This document shows, one piece after another, positions 24,201 to 33,227 of a stretch of 51,214 bases of DNA (position 1 is the first letter of the stretch; each line of letters opens with the position of its first letter). The DNA is from Amycolatopsis sp. (lineage in GTDB: Bacteria > Actinomycetota > Actinomycetes > Mycobacteriales > Pseudonocardiaceae), in contig NZ_JAODNM010000111.1 in the NCBI RefSeq assembly GCF_025464955.1, positions 1-51,214 of the forward strand, in the 5' to 3' direction. The position numbers were made by a program, and so were the translations under genes. The notes under the pieces were generated by a model that was given only the letters and a program-made list of their open reading frames with translations, ran no database searches and had not been told where the DNA came from.

Positions 24201-24989
24201 GTGCACAAGCCAGTTGTCCCCGCTCTGCTCCTCGCGGCCGTCTTGTCCGGCTGTGCGGCCACTCCCGCCGCCACCGCGACCACTGCCGCGGTGCCGAGAC
24301 TGCGCGTCGAGGTGGTCGGCACGCTGCCCCACGACGTCACGTCGTTCACCGAAGGCCTCGAGCTCGACGGCGGCACGTTGTACGAAAGCACCGGTTTGTC
24401 CGGACAGTCCTCGTTGCGCGAGGGCGCGCCTGGCGTGGCACCGGCTGTGCGCGTCGCGCTGCCTGCCCCGCTGTTCGGCGAGGGCATCACCGTCGTCGGC
24501 GACACGATCTGGCAGCTCACCTGGCAGAACGGCTTCGCGATCCAGCGGGACAAGAAGAGCCTCGCCGAGCTGCGGGAGGTGCCGTTCACCGGCGAAGGCT
24601 GGGGCCTGTGCGACCAGAAGGACCAGAACCGGCTGGTGATGAGCAACGGGACGAACGCGCTGACCTTCCGCGACCCGACGACGTTCGCCTCGACCGGGAC
24701 CGTGACCGTCCACGACGACACGCGGACGTACGACCAGATCAACGAACTCGAATGTGTCGGCGACACCGTCTACGCGAACGTCTGGCAGACCGACACGATC
24801 CTGGCCATCGACCCGTCGACCGGCGCGGTCACCGGCTCGATCGACGCATCAGGGCTGCTCACAGCCGACGAGGCCGAGCACGCCGATGTCCTGAACGGGA
24901 TCGCCGCGATCCCCGGGACCGACGAGTTCCTGCTCGCCGGGAAGCTCTGGCCGAAGACGTTCCGGGTGAAGTTCGTCGCCGTGTCGTAA
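24201..24989 (+). CDS. Glutaminyl-peptide cyclotransferase, lipoprotein
   Basis: A 262-residue protein with a lipoprotein signal (lipobox LSGC, acyl Cys18) and a five-bladed beta-propeller of the plant-type glutamine cyclotransferase family: TSFTEGLELDGGTLYESTGL, EGITVVGDTIWQLTWQNG, EGWGLCDQ, INELECVGDTVYANVWQTD and VLNGIA. These enzymes turn N-terminal Gln into pyroglutamate. It would act outside the membrane. GTG 24201 gives the best signal peptide. It is divergent from the DUF3027 gene with a 51-base gap. Confidence 0.88.
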   Translation: MHKPVVPALLLAAVLSGCAATPAATATTAAVPRLRVEVVGTLPHDVTSFTEGLELDGGTLYESTGLSGQSSLREGAPGVAPAVRVALPAPLFGEGITVVGDTIWQLTWQNGFAIQRDKKSLAELREVPFTGEGWGLCDQKDQNRLVMSNGTNALTFRDPTTFASTGTVTVHDDTRTYDQINELECVGDTVYANVWQTDTILAIDPSTGAVTGSIDASGLLTADEAEHADVLNGIAAIPGTDEFLLAGKLWPKTFRVKFVAVS

Positions 24990-25043
24990 CTGGCTGCCGA
25001 TATACGCGGCGGGAGCCACGCCCGGTAAGGCAAGATTGACAGC

Positions 25044-27047
25044 GTGGCACCTTTCGGCTCGCAGTCCGAACCCGGCGGCTCTCGTTTCGGCCGCACGGGC
25101 AAGACGCGTGCGGGCCGGAAGAGCAAGCGCAAGTGGACCCCGGAACCCGGCGCGTCCCAGGCCAAACCGTGGAGCGAGCAGTCGACCCGGTTCGAGCAGT
25201 CCGCTCCGCCCCAGACGCCGCCACGCACGGCCAAACCGGCCCAGCCGCTCAACTCGTTCTACGACGACCTTCCGGCTGAGCCCACCCCGCGCCCGCGCCC
25301 GACGCCGACACCCCCGCGGGGGACGCCGACCGCGGACGACGCCCCGACCGGCGCGGTCCCGTTGGGGTACGCGGCCGCCCCACACCGCGGGGCCCGGCCG
25401 TACCCGCCGTCGGACCCGTCGCTGCGCCGGACCGAGCAGGTCCGGCGTGACCGTCCACCGCCCCCGCGACGTCCGGGCACGGACGAGTACGAGCACTACG
25501 ACACCGGCGGCTACGCGGGCGAGCCGTACGCGGGCGACCCTGGCGATCCCGGACGTCCGGGATCGCCTGGGGACGAAACCGAAGTCCACCCGCCTGGACC
25601 GGGCAGTATCCCCAAGCTCCCGCGGAAGATCACCGTCACGCGCGTCGCGGCGTTGCGCGGCCGTCAGCTGACCGGGCAGGCCGTCGGCGCGTTCCAACGT
25701 GCCACCAAGGCCGACGGCGCCGACAAGTCCGGACTCACGGCGCTGACGTACGCGGTGATGCTCAACTACGCCAGCGACGCGGCCATGGCCATCGCGCTGG
25801 CGAACACGCTGTTCTTCGCCGCCGCGGCCGGGGAGGGCAAGAGCAAGGTCGCCCTCTACCTGCTGATCACCATCGCGCCGTTCGCGCTGGTCGCGCCGGT
25901 GATCGGGCCGGCACTGGACAAGATCCAGCGCGGACGACGGCTCGCCATGTGCGTCTCGTCGGTGGGCCAGGGGCTGATGGCCGTGATCATGGCGATGCAC
26001 TTCGACGACTGGGGCCTCTACCCCGCCGCGCTCGGCATGATGGTGCTGTCGAAGTCGTTCACCGTGTTGAAGGCCGCGGTGACGCCGCGAGTCGTCCCAC
26101 CGGACATCACGCTGTCGAAGACGAATGCCCGGCTGACGATCTTCGGCCTCGCCGCCGCCGGCGCGTTCGGCGCCATCGCGAGCGGGTTCAACGGCGTGTT
26201 CGGCTCGGCGGGGGCGCTGTGGTTCACCGCCGCGATCTGCGTCGCGGCCGCCGTTCAGTCGATGCGCATCCCGGCCTGGGTCGAGGTCACCGAAGGCGAG
26301 GTGCCGGCGTCGCTGTCGGCGCACCCGGAGAAGAAAAAGCGGGAAAAGAAGAAGCGCCAGCCGATGGGCCGCCATGTCATCGTCTCGTTGTGGGGCAACG
26401 GGACGATCCGCGTGCTCACCGGGTTCCTGATGATGTTCGCCGCGTTCGCGATCAAGGCACAGACCGAGGGCTCCGGCAAGAGCCCGTTCATGCAGTTGCT
26501 GCTGCTCGGCGTGATCGGCGCGGGCGCCGGGGTCGGCGGGTTCGTCGGCAACGCGCTCGGCGCCCGGATGCAGTTCGGCAAACCCGACCAGGTGATCGTC
26601 GGCTCGGTCACCGGAGCGCTGCTGTCCGCGGTGCTCGCGACCGTGCTGCCCGGGCTCGCGACGGCCGCGATCGTCGGGCTTGTCGGGGCGACGGCCAGCG
26701 CGCTGGCCAAGATCAGCCTCGACGCGGTGATCCAGGAGGATCTGCCGGAGGAGTCGCGCGCGTCGGCGTTCGGGCGGTCGGAAACCGTGCTGCAGATGGC
26801 GTGGTGCATCGGTGGCGCCGTCGGCCTGCTGCTGCCGCCGGTCTACTGGATCGGGTTCCTGGTGCTGTCGATCATGCTGGCCGTCGGTCTGCTGCAGACG
26901 TTCCTGGTCCGCCGCGGGACTTCGCTGATCCCGGGGCTCGGCGGCGACCGGCCGCTGCGTCCGGGCCCCACCCCGACCCCGCCCCGAGGCACCTCGGGAG
27001 GCGCAACGGGGGGACCGGCTGCGTCATCGTGGCGGGCGGGATCGTAA
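25044..27047 (+). CDS. MFS-type membrane protein with long disordered N-terminus
   Basis: A 667-residue protein. Residues 1-195 are Pro/Arg/Gly-rich and probably disordered; residues 225-650 hold about 12 membrane helices of major-facilitator type. A cytosolic loop near residue 430 is strongly basic (EKKKREKKKRQP). It lies 10 bases before the DUF2771 gene. Its likely M. tuberculosis counterpart is, as I recall, Rv0876c beside Rv0875c. Substrate unknown. The GTG start at 25044 has no clear ribosome site. Confidence 0.8.
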   Translation: MAPFGSQSEPGGSRFGRTGKTRAGRKSKRKWTPEPGASQAKPWSEQSTRFEQSAPPQTPPRTAKPAQPLNSFYDDLPAEPTPRPRPTPTPPRGTPTADDAPTGAVPLGYAAAPHRGARPYPPSDPSLRRTEQVRRDRPPPPRRPGTDEYEHYDTGGYAGEPYAGDPGDPGRPGSPGDETEVHPPGPGSIPKLPRKITVTRVAALRGRQLTGQAVGAFQRATKADGADKSGLTALTYAVMLNYASDAAMAIALANTLFFAAAAGEGKSKVALYLLITIAPFALVAPVIGPALDKIQRGRRLAMCVSSVGQGLMAVIMAMHFDDWGLYPAALGMMVLSKSFTVLKAAVTPRVVPPDITLSKTNARLTIFGLAAAGAFGAIASGFNGVFGSAGALWFTAAICVAAAVQSMRIPAWVEVTEGEVPASLSAHPEKKKREKKKRQPMGRHVIVSLWGNGTIRVLTGFLMMFAAFAIKAQTEGSGKSPFMQLLLLGVIGAGAGVGGFVGNALGARMQFGKPDQVIVGSVTGALLSAVLATVLPGLATAAIVGLVGATASALAKISLDAVIQEDLPEESRASAFGRSETVLQMAWCIGGAVGLLLPPVYWIGFLVLSIMLAVGLLQTFLVRRGTSLIPGLGGDRPLRPGPTPTPPRGTSGGATGGPAASSWRAGS

Positions 27048-27057
27048 CCTTCCGAGC

Positions 27058-27558
27058 ATGCGGCGTCTTGGTCTTCTGGCTCTTTTCGCGGGCGGTGCTT
27101 TCGCGCTGACCGGTTGCTCGGCACCCGATTTGCCGGAGGTGACCTTCTTCGCCGACGGGCACACCGTGAACACCGGACCGTTGATCCACTGCGACGTCAC
27201 CGTGCAGAAATGCCAGAAGACGAACGCCGAGGCCGGTCTCAAGGTGCGGCCGGGCAAGTCCGTGGTGATCTCGGTGCCCTCCGAGGTCGCGAAGACGCCC
27301 TGGCTGGTCAATATCCAGTTCCAGAACTCGAAGGGCGAGCTGCAGCCCATCAAGCAGCAGACGTTCACCTCGGGGGACACCTACGCGTACACCGTGACGC
27401 CGCCCACCGCGAGCGACCAGCTGGTGGTCGTCGAGGTCCAGCAGGTGGGCGTCGCGACGCCGGTGGACGCGAGCGGCCACCCCATCCCGGACACCGCCGG
27501 CAACCCGCAGCTCGTCGTGCAGTCGATCTGGTCCCTGCAGGTCACCCCAGGTTCCTGA
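27058..27558 (+). CDS. DUF2771 lipoprotein
   Basis: A 166-residue exported lipoprotein: signal peptide with lipobox LTGC, then a small beta-rich domain of the DUF2771 family (CDVTVQKCQ, VNIQFQN and QTFTSGDTYAYTVTPP). Function unknown; it accompanies the upstream MFS gene in related genomes. A -10-like TAACCT (27045-27050) stands 7 bases before the ATG, so a leaderless transcript is possible. Confidence 0.78.
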   Translation: MRRLGLLALFAGGAFALTGCSAPDLPEVTFFADGHTVNTGPLIHCDVTVQKCQKTNAEAGLKVRPGKSVVISVPSEVAKTPWLVNIQFQNSKGELQPIKQQTFTSGDTYAYTVTPPTASDQLVVVEVQQVGVATPVDASGHPIPDTAGNPQLVVQSIWSLQVTPGS

Positions 27559-27562
27559 CGTT

Positions 27563-27628
27563 CCCTCGGGGCCATCCTGATGGCGGCCGCCGCAGTGGCG
27601 TTGAACGCCACGGGGGTGGCCCCGAGGG
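27563..27628 (+). terminator. Intrinsic terminator after the DUF2771 gene
   Basis: CCCTCGGGGCCA (27563-27574) is perfectly complementary to TGGCCCCGAGGG (27617-27628). The loop contains a second small stem (GTGGCGTTGAACGCCAC), and GTCTTT follows. It separates the gene from the converging cold-shock gene. Confidence 0.8.
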
Positions 27629-27654
27629 GTCTTTGACACGGACGCGACGCGGGT

Positions 27655-28044
27655 TTAGGGATCGATGTCCCGGGCGACGGCGCGCATGATCTCGGCGATC
27701 TGCTTGGTGTACTTCTTGTCCGGGTACCGGTTGCGCCGGAGCTCGGGCAGCACCTTCATCTCGAGCAGCTTGATCATGTCGTCGACCAGGCCGTGCAGCT
27801 CCTCGGCCGGACGTCGGCGCGCCTCGACGACCGACGGCGGCGCGTCGATCAGCCGGACGGAGAGCGCCTGGGGGCCTCGACGGCCGTCGGCGACGCCGAA
27901 CTCCAGGCGCTGACCGGCCTTGAGCCCCTCCACGCCTTGCGGTAGCGCGGCTTTCCGGATGTAGACGTCGTCGCCTTCACCATCCTGGGTGACGAACCCG
28001 AAACCCTTTTCCGCGTCGTACCACTTGACCTTGCCGGTCGGCAC
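27655..28044 (-). CDS. Cold-shock domain protein with C-terminal extension
   Basis: A 129-residue protein. Residues 1-65 are a cold-shock domain with RNP1 KGFGFV and RNP2-like VYIRKAAL, a single-stranded nucleic-acid binder. About 60 further residues form a charged helical extension (AEELHGLVDDMIKLLEMKVL). GTG 28044 (start PTGKVKWYDAEKGFGF) is favoured by family conservation; an ATG at 28056 is possible, but GAAGGA would touch it. The position matches the CspB gene of the M. tuberculosis block, as I recall it. Confidence 0.85.
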   Translation of the reverse strand: MPTGKVKWYDAEKGFGFVTQDGEGDDVYIRKAALPQGVEGLKAGQRLEFGVADGRRGPQALSVRLIDAPPSVVEARRRPAEELHGLVDDMIKLLEMKVLPELRRNRYPDKKYTKQIAEIMRAVARDIDP

Positions 28045-28173
28045 TGCCCTCACCATTCCTTCTGTGTCTGCTCACGACGAACGCGCCCCGGGGCGTACCC
28101 AGGACGCGCTCCGCTAAGCCTATCTCGCCACATACCCTGGGGAGAAGCAGATACCTGCGGCTACGCTCTGACC

Positions 28174-28410
28174 ATGGAAACTCAAGCCGAACCGGCGTCG
28201 AAAACGGCCTCGTCGGGCGCGCCGTGGCTCATGCGCCTCGGCGTCAGCTTGTTCGCCGTCGGCATGGTCGCCGTGCTGGCCGTGTTCATCATGTTCGCGG
28301 TCGGCCTGCGAAACCTGCCGGTCTGGCTGAGCGCCGCGGCCGGGGTGATCACTCCGCTCGGGCTGCTGCTGGGCCTGATCGCTCTGGTTCGGGAAGCTCG
28401 ACGTAAGTAG
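28174..28410 (+). CDS. Small two-helix membrane protein
   Basis: A 78-residue protein with two predicted membrane helices (FAVGMVAVLAVFIMFAVGL and LSAAAGVITPLGLLLGLIAL) and a basic end. No family recognised. A -10-like TACGCT (28162-28167) lies 6 bases before the ATG, suggesting leaderless expression. Its last 62 bases overlap the 3' end of the opposite-strand HAD gene. Confidence 0.6.
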   Translation: METQAEPASKTASSGAPWLMRLGVSLFAVGMVAVLAVFIMFAVGLRNLPVWLSAAAGVITPLGLLLGLIALVREARRK

Positions 28411-29005
28411 CCAGCCAAGCCGGGAACTCCTCCAGCGAGTCGAACACCACGGCCGCACCCGCTTCGACGAGTTCGTCGCGGGTGCAGGGCCCAGTGGGAA
28501 CGCAGACGGGCACGGCGCCGGCGGCTAGCGCGCCCACGACGTCGCCAACGTGGTCGCCGACGTAGGCGACGGCGTTGTGGTCCATCAGCGACCGCGCCTT
28601 GCCGGCGGCCCACAGGTTCCCGTAGAGCTCGTCGACCTCGAACCCGAGCGACTCGATGTGCAGCGCCGCGTTGGGCGCGTACTTGCCGGTGACGACCATC
28701 GTGCGGCCGCCCAGCTCGTGCACGGCACGCAGCGCGGCCGCCGCCCCGGGAAGCGCAAGCGTTTGCGCGACCACGATTTCCGGGTACAGCTCCCGATACC
28801 GCGTGATGAGCCCGTCGATGCGGTCCTCCGGCGCACCCGCCGCGTGCAACCCGATCTCCAGCGGCGGCCCGAGGTGTGACGCGAAGTACTCGCCATCGAG
28901 CGGGACCCCGGATTCCTCGCTGAGCGCGGTGATCACCGCCACCATGCCGGGCCGAGGATCGATCAGGGTCATGTCGAGGTCGAACCCCACGGTGAAAGCA
29001 GCCAC
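28349..29005 (-). CDS. HAD-family phosphatase (phosphoglycolate phosphatase-like)
   Basis: A 218-residue HAD hydrolase: motif I FDLDMTLID, motif II VVTGK, Lys in the AAGKA region, and motif IV YVGDHVGD, with a helical cap between. Substrates of such enzymes are small phosphoesters such as phosphoglycolate or nucleotides. The GTG at 29005 starts exactly at the conserved fold; longer frames read into the upstream gene. It follows the R2-like oxidase gene by 28 bases on the same strand. Confidence 0.82.
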   Translation of the reverse strand: MAAFTVGFDLDMTLIDPRPGMVAVITALSEESGVPLDGEYFASHLGPPLEIGLHAAGAPEDRIDGLITRYRELYPEIVVAQTLALPGAAAALRAVHELGGRTMVVTGKYAPNAALHIESLGFEVDELYGNLWAAGKARSLMDHNAVAYVGDHVGDVVGALAAGAVPVCVPTGPCTRDELVEAGAAVVFDSLEEFPAWLATYVELPEPERSGPAAARAE

Positions 29006-29033
29006 GCCCTCACCGTAGCTGCTGACCCTGGAG

Positions 29034-30002
29034 TCAGGAGACGGCCGCGGCCGCTTCGGCGATGGCCTTGGCATCCTCCTCGCCGAAGGTGTCCTCGAGC
29101 TGCTCCGGCGAGTAGTCGACGTCGATCTGCTCGACCGGCATCCCGCGCGCGGACTCGATCGCGCCGAGGCGGCGCTGGGCACGGTCGGCCGCGTACTGGA
29201 TGATCTCCTGCGGGTCGTTGTCGAAGGGAAGTTCCTCGAACTGGTCCTGGACCCACTGGATCATGCCGAGCGCGTGCGGCAGCAGCTCGCCCATCCGCTG
29301 CTGTACGGCGTCCCACAGCGAGTCGTCCGCGGCGACGTGGCGGCGGCAGGTGAAGGTGCCCCAAGCCATGTGGCGTCGTTCGTCGTCGCCGATCCGGCGG
29401 ATGAGTTCCTGCATGCCTGGCAGGATCTGGTGCTGCGTGCAGATCAGCTGCCACGAGTAGTACCCGGTCAGCGCCAGGCTGCCCTCGATGACGTGGTTGT
29501 AGGTCACGCTCGCGCGGACCTGGTTGAGCGGACTGGGATCGTCTTCCAAAGCCCGCAGCGACTGCGGCAGCTCCTCGTAGAAGAGCTTGCGGTAGTGCGG
29601 GTTCTCGGAGACGTACGAGTGCAGGTCGTCCGTCAGCCCGACGGAGTCCATCCAGCGCCGGAAGACCTCGCAGTGCTTGGCCTCTTCGAAGCAGAACTGC
29701 GTCAGATACATCTCGTCCCCGAACCGGCCGGTGGCCGACATCGCCCGCATGAACGGCTGGATGTCCTCGGTGACCGCCTCTTCACCCGCGATGAACTGCG
29801 CGACGAGGTAGATCGCCGACCGCTGCTGTTCCGGGTTGAGGGTGTCCCAGCCCTCGCGCTCGTGGCTGAAGTCGATGTCCGCCGGGTTCCAGAACTTCTT
29901 GTTCCCCTTGAGGAACAGCCGGAGCGGGAACGAGTCCCAGTTCAACCCGCCCTTGCGCAGCGAGGAGAAACCGGTCCGCAGTTCGGGCAGTGTTTCGGTC
30001 AT
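29034..30002 (-). CDS. R2-like ligand-binding oxidase (Mn/Fe)
   Basis: A 322-residue ferritin-fold protein. The six metal ligands can be read as E74, E107, H110, E173, E208 and H211 (GEEAV, FEEAKH, IEG, DDERRH). V77 and Y168 correspond to the Val-Tyr ether pair known from M. tuberculosis Rv0233, at a constant +6 numbering offset. These proteins resemble ribonucleotide reductase R2 but bind a fatty-acid-like ligand and a Mn/Fe centre and perform two-electron oxidations of unknown physiological substrate. The TetR gene lies 16 bases upstream, as also beside Rv0233. Confidence 0.9.
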   Translation of the reverse strand: MTETLPELRTGFSSLRKGGLNWDSFPLRLFLKGNKKFWNPADIDFSHEREGWDTLNPEQQRSAIYLVAQFIAGEEAVTEDIQPFMRAMSATGRFGDEMYLTQFCFEEAKHCEVFRRWMDSVGLTDDLHSYVSENPHYRKLFYEELPQSLRALEDDPSPLNQVRASVTYNHVIEGSLALTGYYSWQLICTQHQILPGMQELIRRIGDDERRHMAWGTFTCRRHVAADDSLWDAVQQRMGELLPHALGMIQWVQDQFEELPFDNDPQEIIQYAADRAQRRLGAIESARGMPVEQIDVDYSPEQLEDTFGEEDAKAIAEAAAAVS

Positions 30003-30018
30003 AGCTGTCCCCTTCGTG

Positions 30019-30621
30019 TCAGTCGGCTTGAGAGGTGAGATACCTGATGGTGGGAGCGAGTACAGCGGTCACCGCCGACGCCGCGTCCTCGGCGGAGTGC
30101 GTCGGCAAAACGAGATGGCTCAACGACAAGCGAACGACGGTTTCCGCGAGCAGCGCGGCCGACTCGGCGGACAGGTTCGGCTCGAACTCGCGGTACTGCT
30201 CGGCCGCCAGCTCTGCCGCGGCGGTCAGGATCGGCTCACTTTTGGTGGTCAGCAACGGCAACAGGTCTTCGCCGGCTTCCGTCCCGAGCGCGGCGGCGAC
30301 CAGGCGGTTCTCCCTGGCGTGCTCGATCGTGTAGACGACGGCGTGGTGGATCGCTGCCAACAGGCCATCGGAGCTCTCGACGCGCTCTTTCATCCCGTCG
30401 AGGAACTCGGACGCCGTACGCAGCGCGACGGCCTGCGCCAACGCCGACTTGTTGCCGAACTCGTTGTAGACCGTCTGCCTGCTCACCCCGGCCCGCGCGG
30501 CGACGTCCGCCATGCGCAGCGCGGCGTACCCCCGGTCCGGCAGCAGGTCAGCGGCCGCGTCCAGCAGCACAGCCCGCAAGGAGGCCTTGGTGCGCTCGCT
30601 GAAGCTAGTGATCTCGCCCAC
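30019..30621 (-). CDS. TetR-family regulator
   Basis: A 200-residue TetR protein: HTH in residues 14-60 (AALRMADVAARAGVSRQTVY, then NEFGNKSAL) and an all-helical ligand-binding domain. TetR proteins usually repress adjacent genes until a ligand binds. It directly precedes the R2-like oxidase gene and follows an acyl-CoA synthetase gene, so a fatty-acid-related signal is plausible. The start is GTG. Confidence 0.87.
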   Translation of the reverse strand: MGEITSFSERTKASLRAVLLDAAADLLPDRGYAALRMADVAARAGVSRQTVYNEFGNKSALAQAVALRTASEFLDGMKERVESSDGLLAAIHHAVVYTIEHARENRLVAAALGTEAGEDLLPLLTTKSEPILTAAAELAAEQYREFEPNLSAESAALLAETVVRLSLSHLVLPTHSAEDAASAVTAVLAPTIRYLTSQAD

Positions 30622-30691
30622 ACCTCATCTTGACACACATCGCCAAAACGTCAACCCTGTTTACGCATCTGCCACTCACGTACACCCCCGG

Positions 30692-32350
30692 TCAGGCGTG
30701 GCGGGTGGCGGCGACGGACTCGAGGCCGAGCAGGGTGACGGACTCCTCACGCATCTGGATCTTGCGCACCTTCCCGGTGACGGTCATCGGGAACTCCTCG
30801 ACGACGTGCACGTACCGCGGGATCTTGACGTGCGCGAGCTTCCCGGCGCAGAACTCCCGGATGGACTCCGCGGTCAACGGCGTCGCGCCTTCACGCATCC
30901 GCACCCACGCCATCAGCTCCTCGCCGTACTTCGCGTCAGGCACGCCGATCACCTGCGCGTCGAGGATGTCGGGGTGGGTGTACAGGAACTCCTCGATCTC
31001 GCGCGGGTACAGGTTTTCCCCACCGCGGATCACCATGTCCTTGATCCGCCCGGTGATGTTGAGGTACCCCTCGTCGTCCATCACGCCGAGGTCACCCGTG
31101 TGCATCCAGCGCGCGGCGTCGATCGCCTCGGCGGTCTTGTCCGGCTGCTCCCAGTAACCCAGCATCACCGAATACCCCCGCGTGCACAGCTCGCCGGGCA
31201 CACCGCGCGGCACGGTCGACCCGGTGTCGGGGTCGACGATCTTCGACTCGAGATGCGGGCCGACCCTGCCCACAGTGGACACCCGGCGCTCCACGGAGTC
31301 GTCCGCGCGAGTCTGCGTGGACACCGGCGAGGTCTCGGTCATGCCGTAGCAGATGGACACCTCGGTCATCCCCATCCGCTCGATGACCTGCTTCATCACC
31401 TCGACCGGGCAGGGCGACCCCGCCATGATCCCGGTGCGCAGCGTCGACAGGTCGTGGTCGGCGAACGACGGATCGGCCAGCTCGGCGATGAACATCGTCG
31501 GCACGCCATACAGCGAGGTGCACGCCTCCGCGGCCACGGCTTCGAGCGTCGCCTTCGGATCGAACGCCGGCGCCGGAATCACCATGCACGCGCCGTGACT
31601 CGTCGCCGCCAGGTTGCCCATGACCATGCCGAAGCAGTGGTAAAAGGGAACTGGAATGCAGATGCGGTCGTTCTCGGTGTAATTGACCAGCTCACCGACG
31701 AAGAACCCGTTGTTGAGAATGTTGTGGTGGGACAGCGTGGCGCCCTTGGGGAAGCCAGTCGTGCCGGACGTGTACTGGATGTTGATCGGCTCATCCGCGG
31801 ACAACGCCGCCTGCTTGCTCGCCAGCAGCTCAGCAGAACCCTGTTTTCCATTGTCCAGCAAGGAGTTCCATAGGCCGCCACCGATGAGCGCGACGTGCTC
31901 CAGCTGCGCGCACTTGGGCCGCGCCTGCTCGATCATGCCCGCGTAGTCCGAAGTCTTGAACTTCTCCGCCGCCACCAACAGCCGCACACCAGCCTGGTTG
32001 AGCACGAACTCCAGCTCATGCGTCCGGTACGCCGGGTTGATGTTGACCAGAATCGCCCCGATCTTCGCCGTCGCGTACTGCGTCAACGTCCACTCCGGCA
32101 AGTTCGGCGCCCAGATCCCGACCCGATCCCCCTTGACGACCCCCAGCTCCAGCAACCCCAGCGCCAGCGCGTCGATCTCCGCCGCCAGCTCCGCATAAGT
32201 CCACCGACGCCCAGTGAAATGATCAACCAGGGCGTCTCTGTCCGAGAACGCCGCAGCCGTCCGATCGAAGTTGTCACCGATCGTGTCCCCCAGTAGCGGA
32301 ACATCGGCGATCCCCGAGGCGTAGCTGGGGACGGCGAGGGCGTCAGGCAT
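30692..32350 (-). CDS. Long-chain acyl-CoA synthetase (AMP-forming, FadD-like)
   Basis: A 552-residue adenylate-forming enzyme. Motifs: YTSGTTGFPKGATLSHHNI (P-loop), YGMTETSPVS, TGDLGVMDDEGYLNITGR and the C-terminal Lys region TVTGKVRKIQM. It activates fatty or other carboxylic acids to acyl-CoA in the cytosol. ATG 32350 (MPDALAVPSY) is the likely start. It is divergent from the sigma-factor gene with a 174-base gap in which I see no gene. TetR and R2-like oxidase genes follow downstream. Confidence 0.9.
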   Translation of the reverse strand: MPDALAVPSYASGIADVPLLGDTIGDNFDRTAAAFSDRDALVDHFTGRRWTYAELAAEIDALALGLLELGVVKGDRVGIWAPNLPEWTLTQYATAKIGAILVNINPAYRTHELEFVLNQAGVRLLVAAEKFKTSDYAGMIEQARPKCAQLEHVALIGGGLWNSLLDNGKQGSAELLASKQAALSADEPINIQYTSGTTGFPKGATLSHHNILNNGFFVGELVNYTENDRICIPVPFYHCFGMVMGNLAATSHGACMVIPAPAFDPKATLEAVAAEACTSLYGVPTMFIAELADPSFADHDLSTLRTGIMAGSPCPVEVMKQVIERMGMTEVSICYGMTETSPVSTQTRADDSVERRVSTVGRVGPHLESKIVDPDTGSTVPRGVPGELCTRGYSVMLGYWEQPDKTAEAIDAARWMHTGDLGVMDDEGYLNITGRIKDMVIRGGENLYPREIEEFLYTHPDILDAQVIGVPDAKYGEELMAWVRMREGATPLTAESIREFCAGKLAHVKIPRYVHVVEEFPMTVTGKVRKIQMREESVTLLGLESVAATRHA

Positions 32351-32524
32351 GGTGCCTCCAGAAGTCGACGGTGACCAGCCCGAGTCTAGAAACCACCCCA
32401 CGCCATGGCCAGTTCGCGGCCGTGCCACTCATGGGGGATCTTAGAAGCTGAAGACGATCCGGCGTGAGTACTGTCACAACATGCCCCGGAACTCGGGCTC
32501 GCGTCGTGGCGACTATCAACGAGT

Positions 32525-33175
32525 GTGCGTAGTCAGGTCATGGCCGCCGGCCCGGGTAGAGGGAGTCTGTATGCGACGTCGCGTAGTAGCGCCGTGGACG
32601 AGCTGACCCAGCTCGCGGTCGCCGCCCGCCGCGGCGACGCACAGACGATGACCGCCTTCATTCGGGCCGGTCAGCGTCAGGTGTGGTCGCTGTGCGCGCA
32701 CCTGGTGGATCAGGAGTCTGCCGACGACCTGACCCAGGAGACGTATCTGCGGGTCTTCCGCGCGTTGCCGGCCTTTCGGCAGGAGTCCTCGGCGCGTACC
32801 TGGTTGCTGTCCATCGCCCGACGGGCCTGCATGGACGAATTGCGCCGGCGGACGAGGCTGCGGCGACAGGAGACGTTGGTGCTCGGGCTCGACGGCAACG
32901 AGCCGGCCACACCTGGCGAGGCGGAGCAGGTCGAGATTCGGGAACTGCTCGACCACCTGCCGATCGAACGACGGGACGCGTTCGTTCTCACGCAAATACT
33001 CGGCCTGTCGTATGAGGACGCGGCGAGAACCTGCGACTGCCCGATCGGCACCATCCGCTCCCGGGTGGCCAGGGCCCGCGTCGATCTCATCGAGGCCCTC
33101 GGGCTGATGCCGGCCGGCGACGCTCAGGACAGCGAACGGGCTGCGGCCAGGACTCCACCGCGGAGGACACGGTGA
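32525..33175 (+). CDS. ECF sigma factor (SigC-like)
   Basis: A 216-residue group IV sigma factor: region 2 (WSLCAHLVDQESADDLTQET through SARTWLLSIARRACMDELRR) and region 4 (LLDHLPIERRDAFVLTQILG, then LSYEDAARTCDCPIGTIRSRV). The start is GTG 32525 or an in-frame ATG at 32540. A zinc-finger anti-sigma-like membrane protein is encoded 52 bases downstream and an aquaporin-like channel after that, so the sigma factor may answer a cell-envelope or osmotic signal. Confidence 0.88.
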   Translation: MRSQVMAAGPGRGSLYATSRSSAVDELTQLAVAARRGDAQTMTAFIRAGQRQVWSLCAHLVDQESADDLTQETYLRVFRALPAFRQESSARTWLLSIARRACMDELRRRTRLRRQETLVLGLDGNEPATPGEAEQVEIRELLDHLPIERRDAFVLTQILGLSYEDAARTCDCPIGTIRSRVARARVDLIEALGLMPAGDAQDSERAAARTPPRRTR

Positions 33176-33227
33176 ACGAGATGGACATGTCGCCGCCCAC
33201 GCGGTTGCCAGGAGAGGTTGGTGCCCA

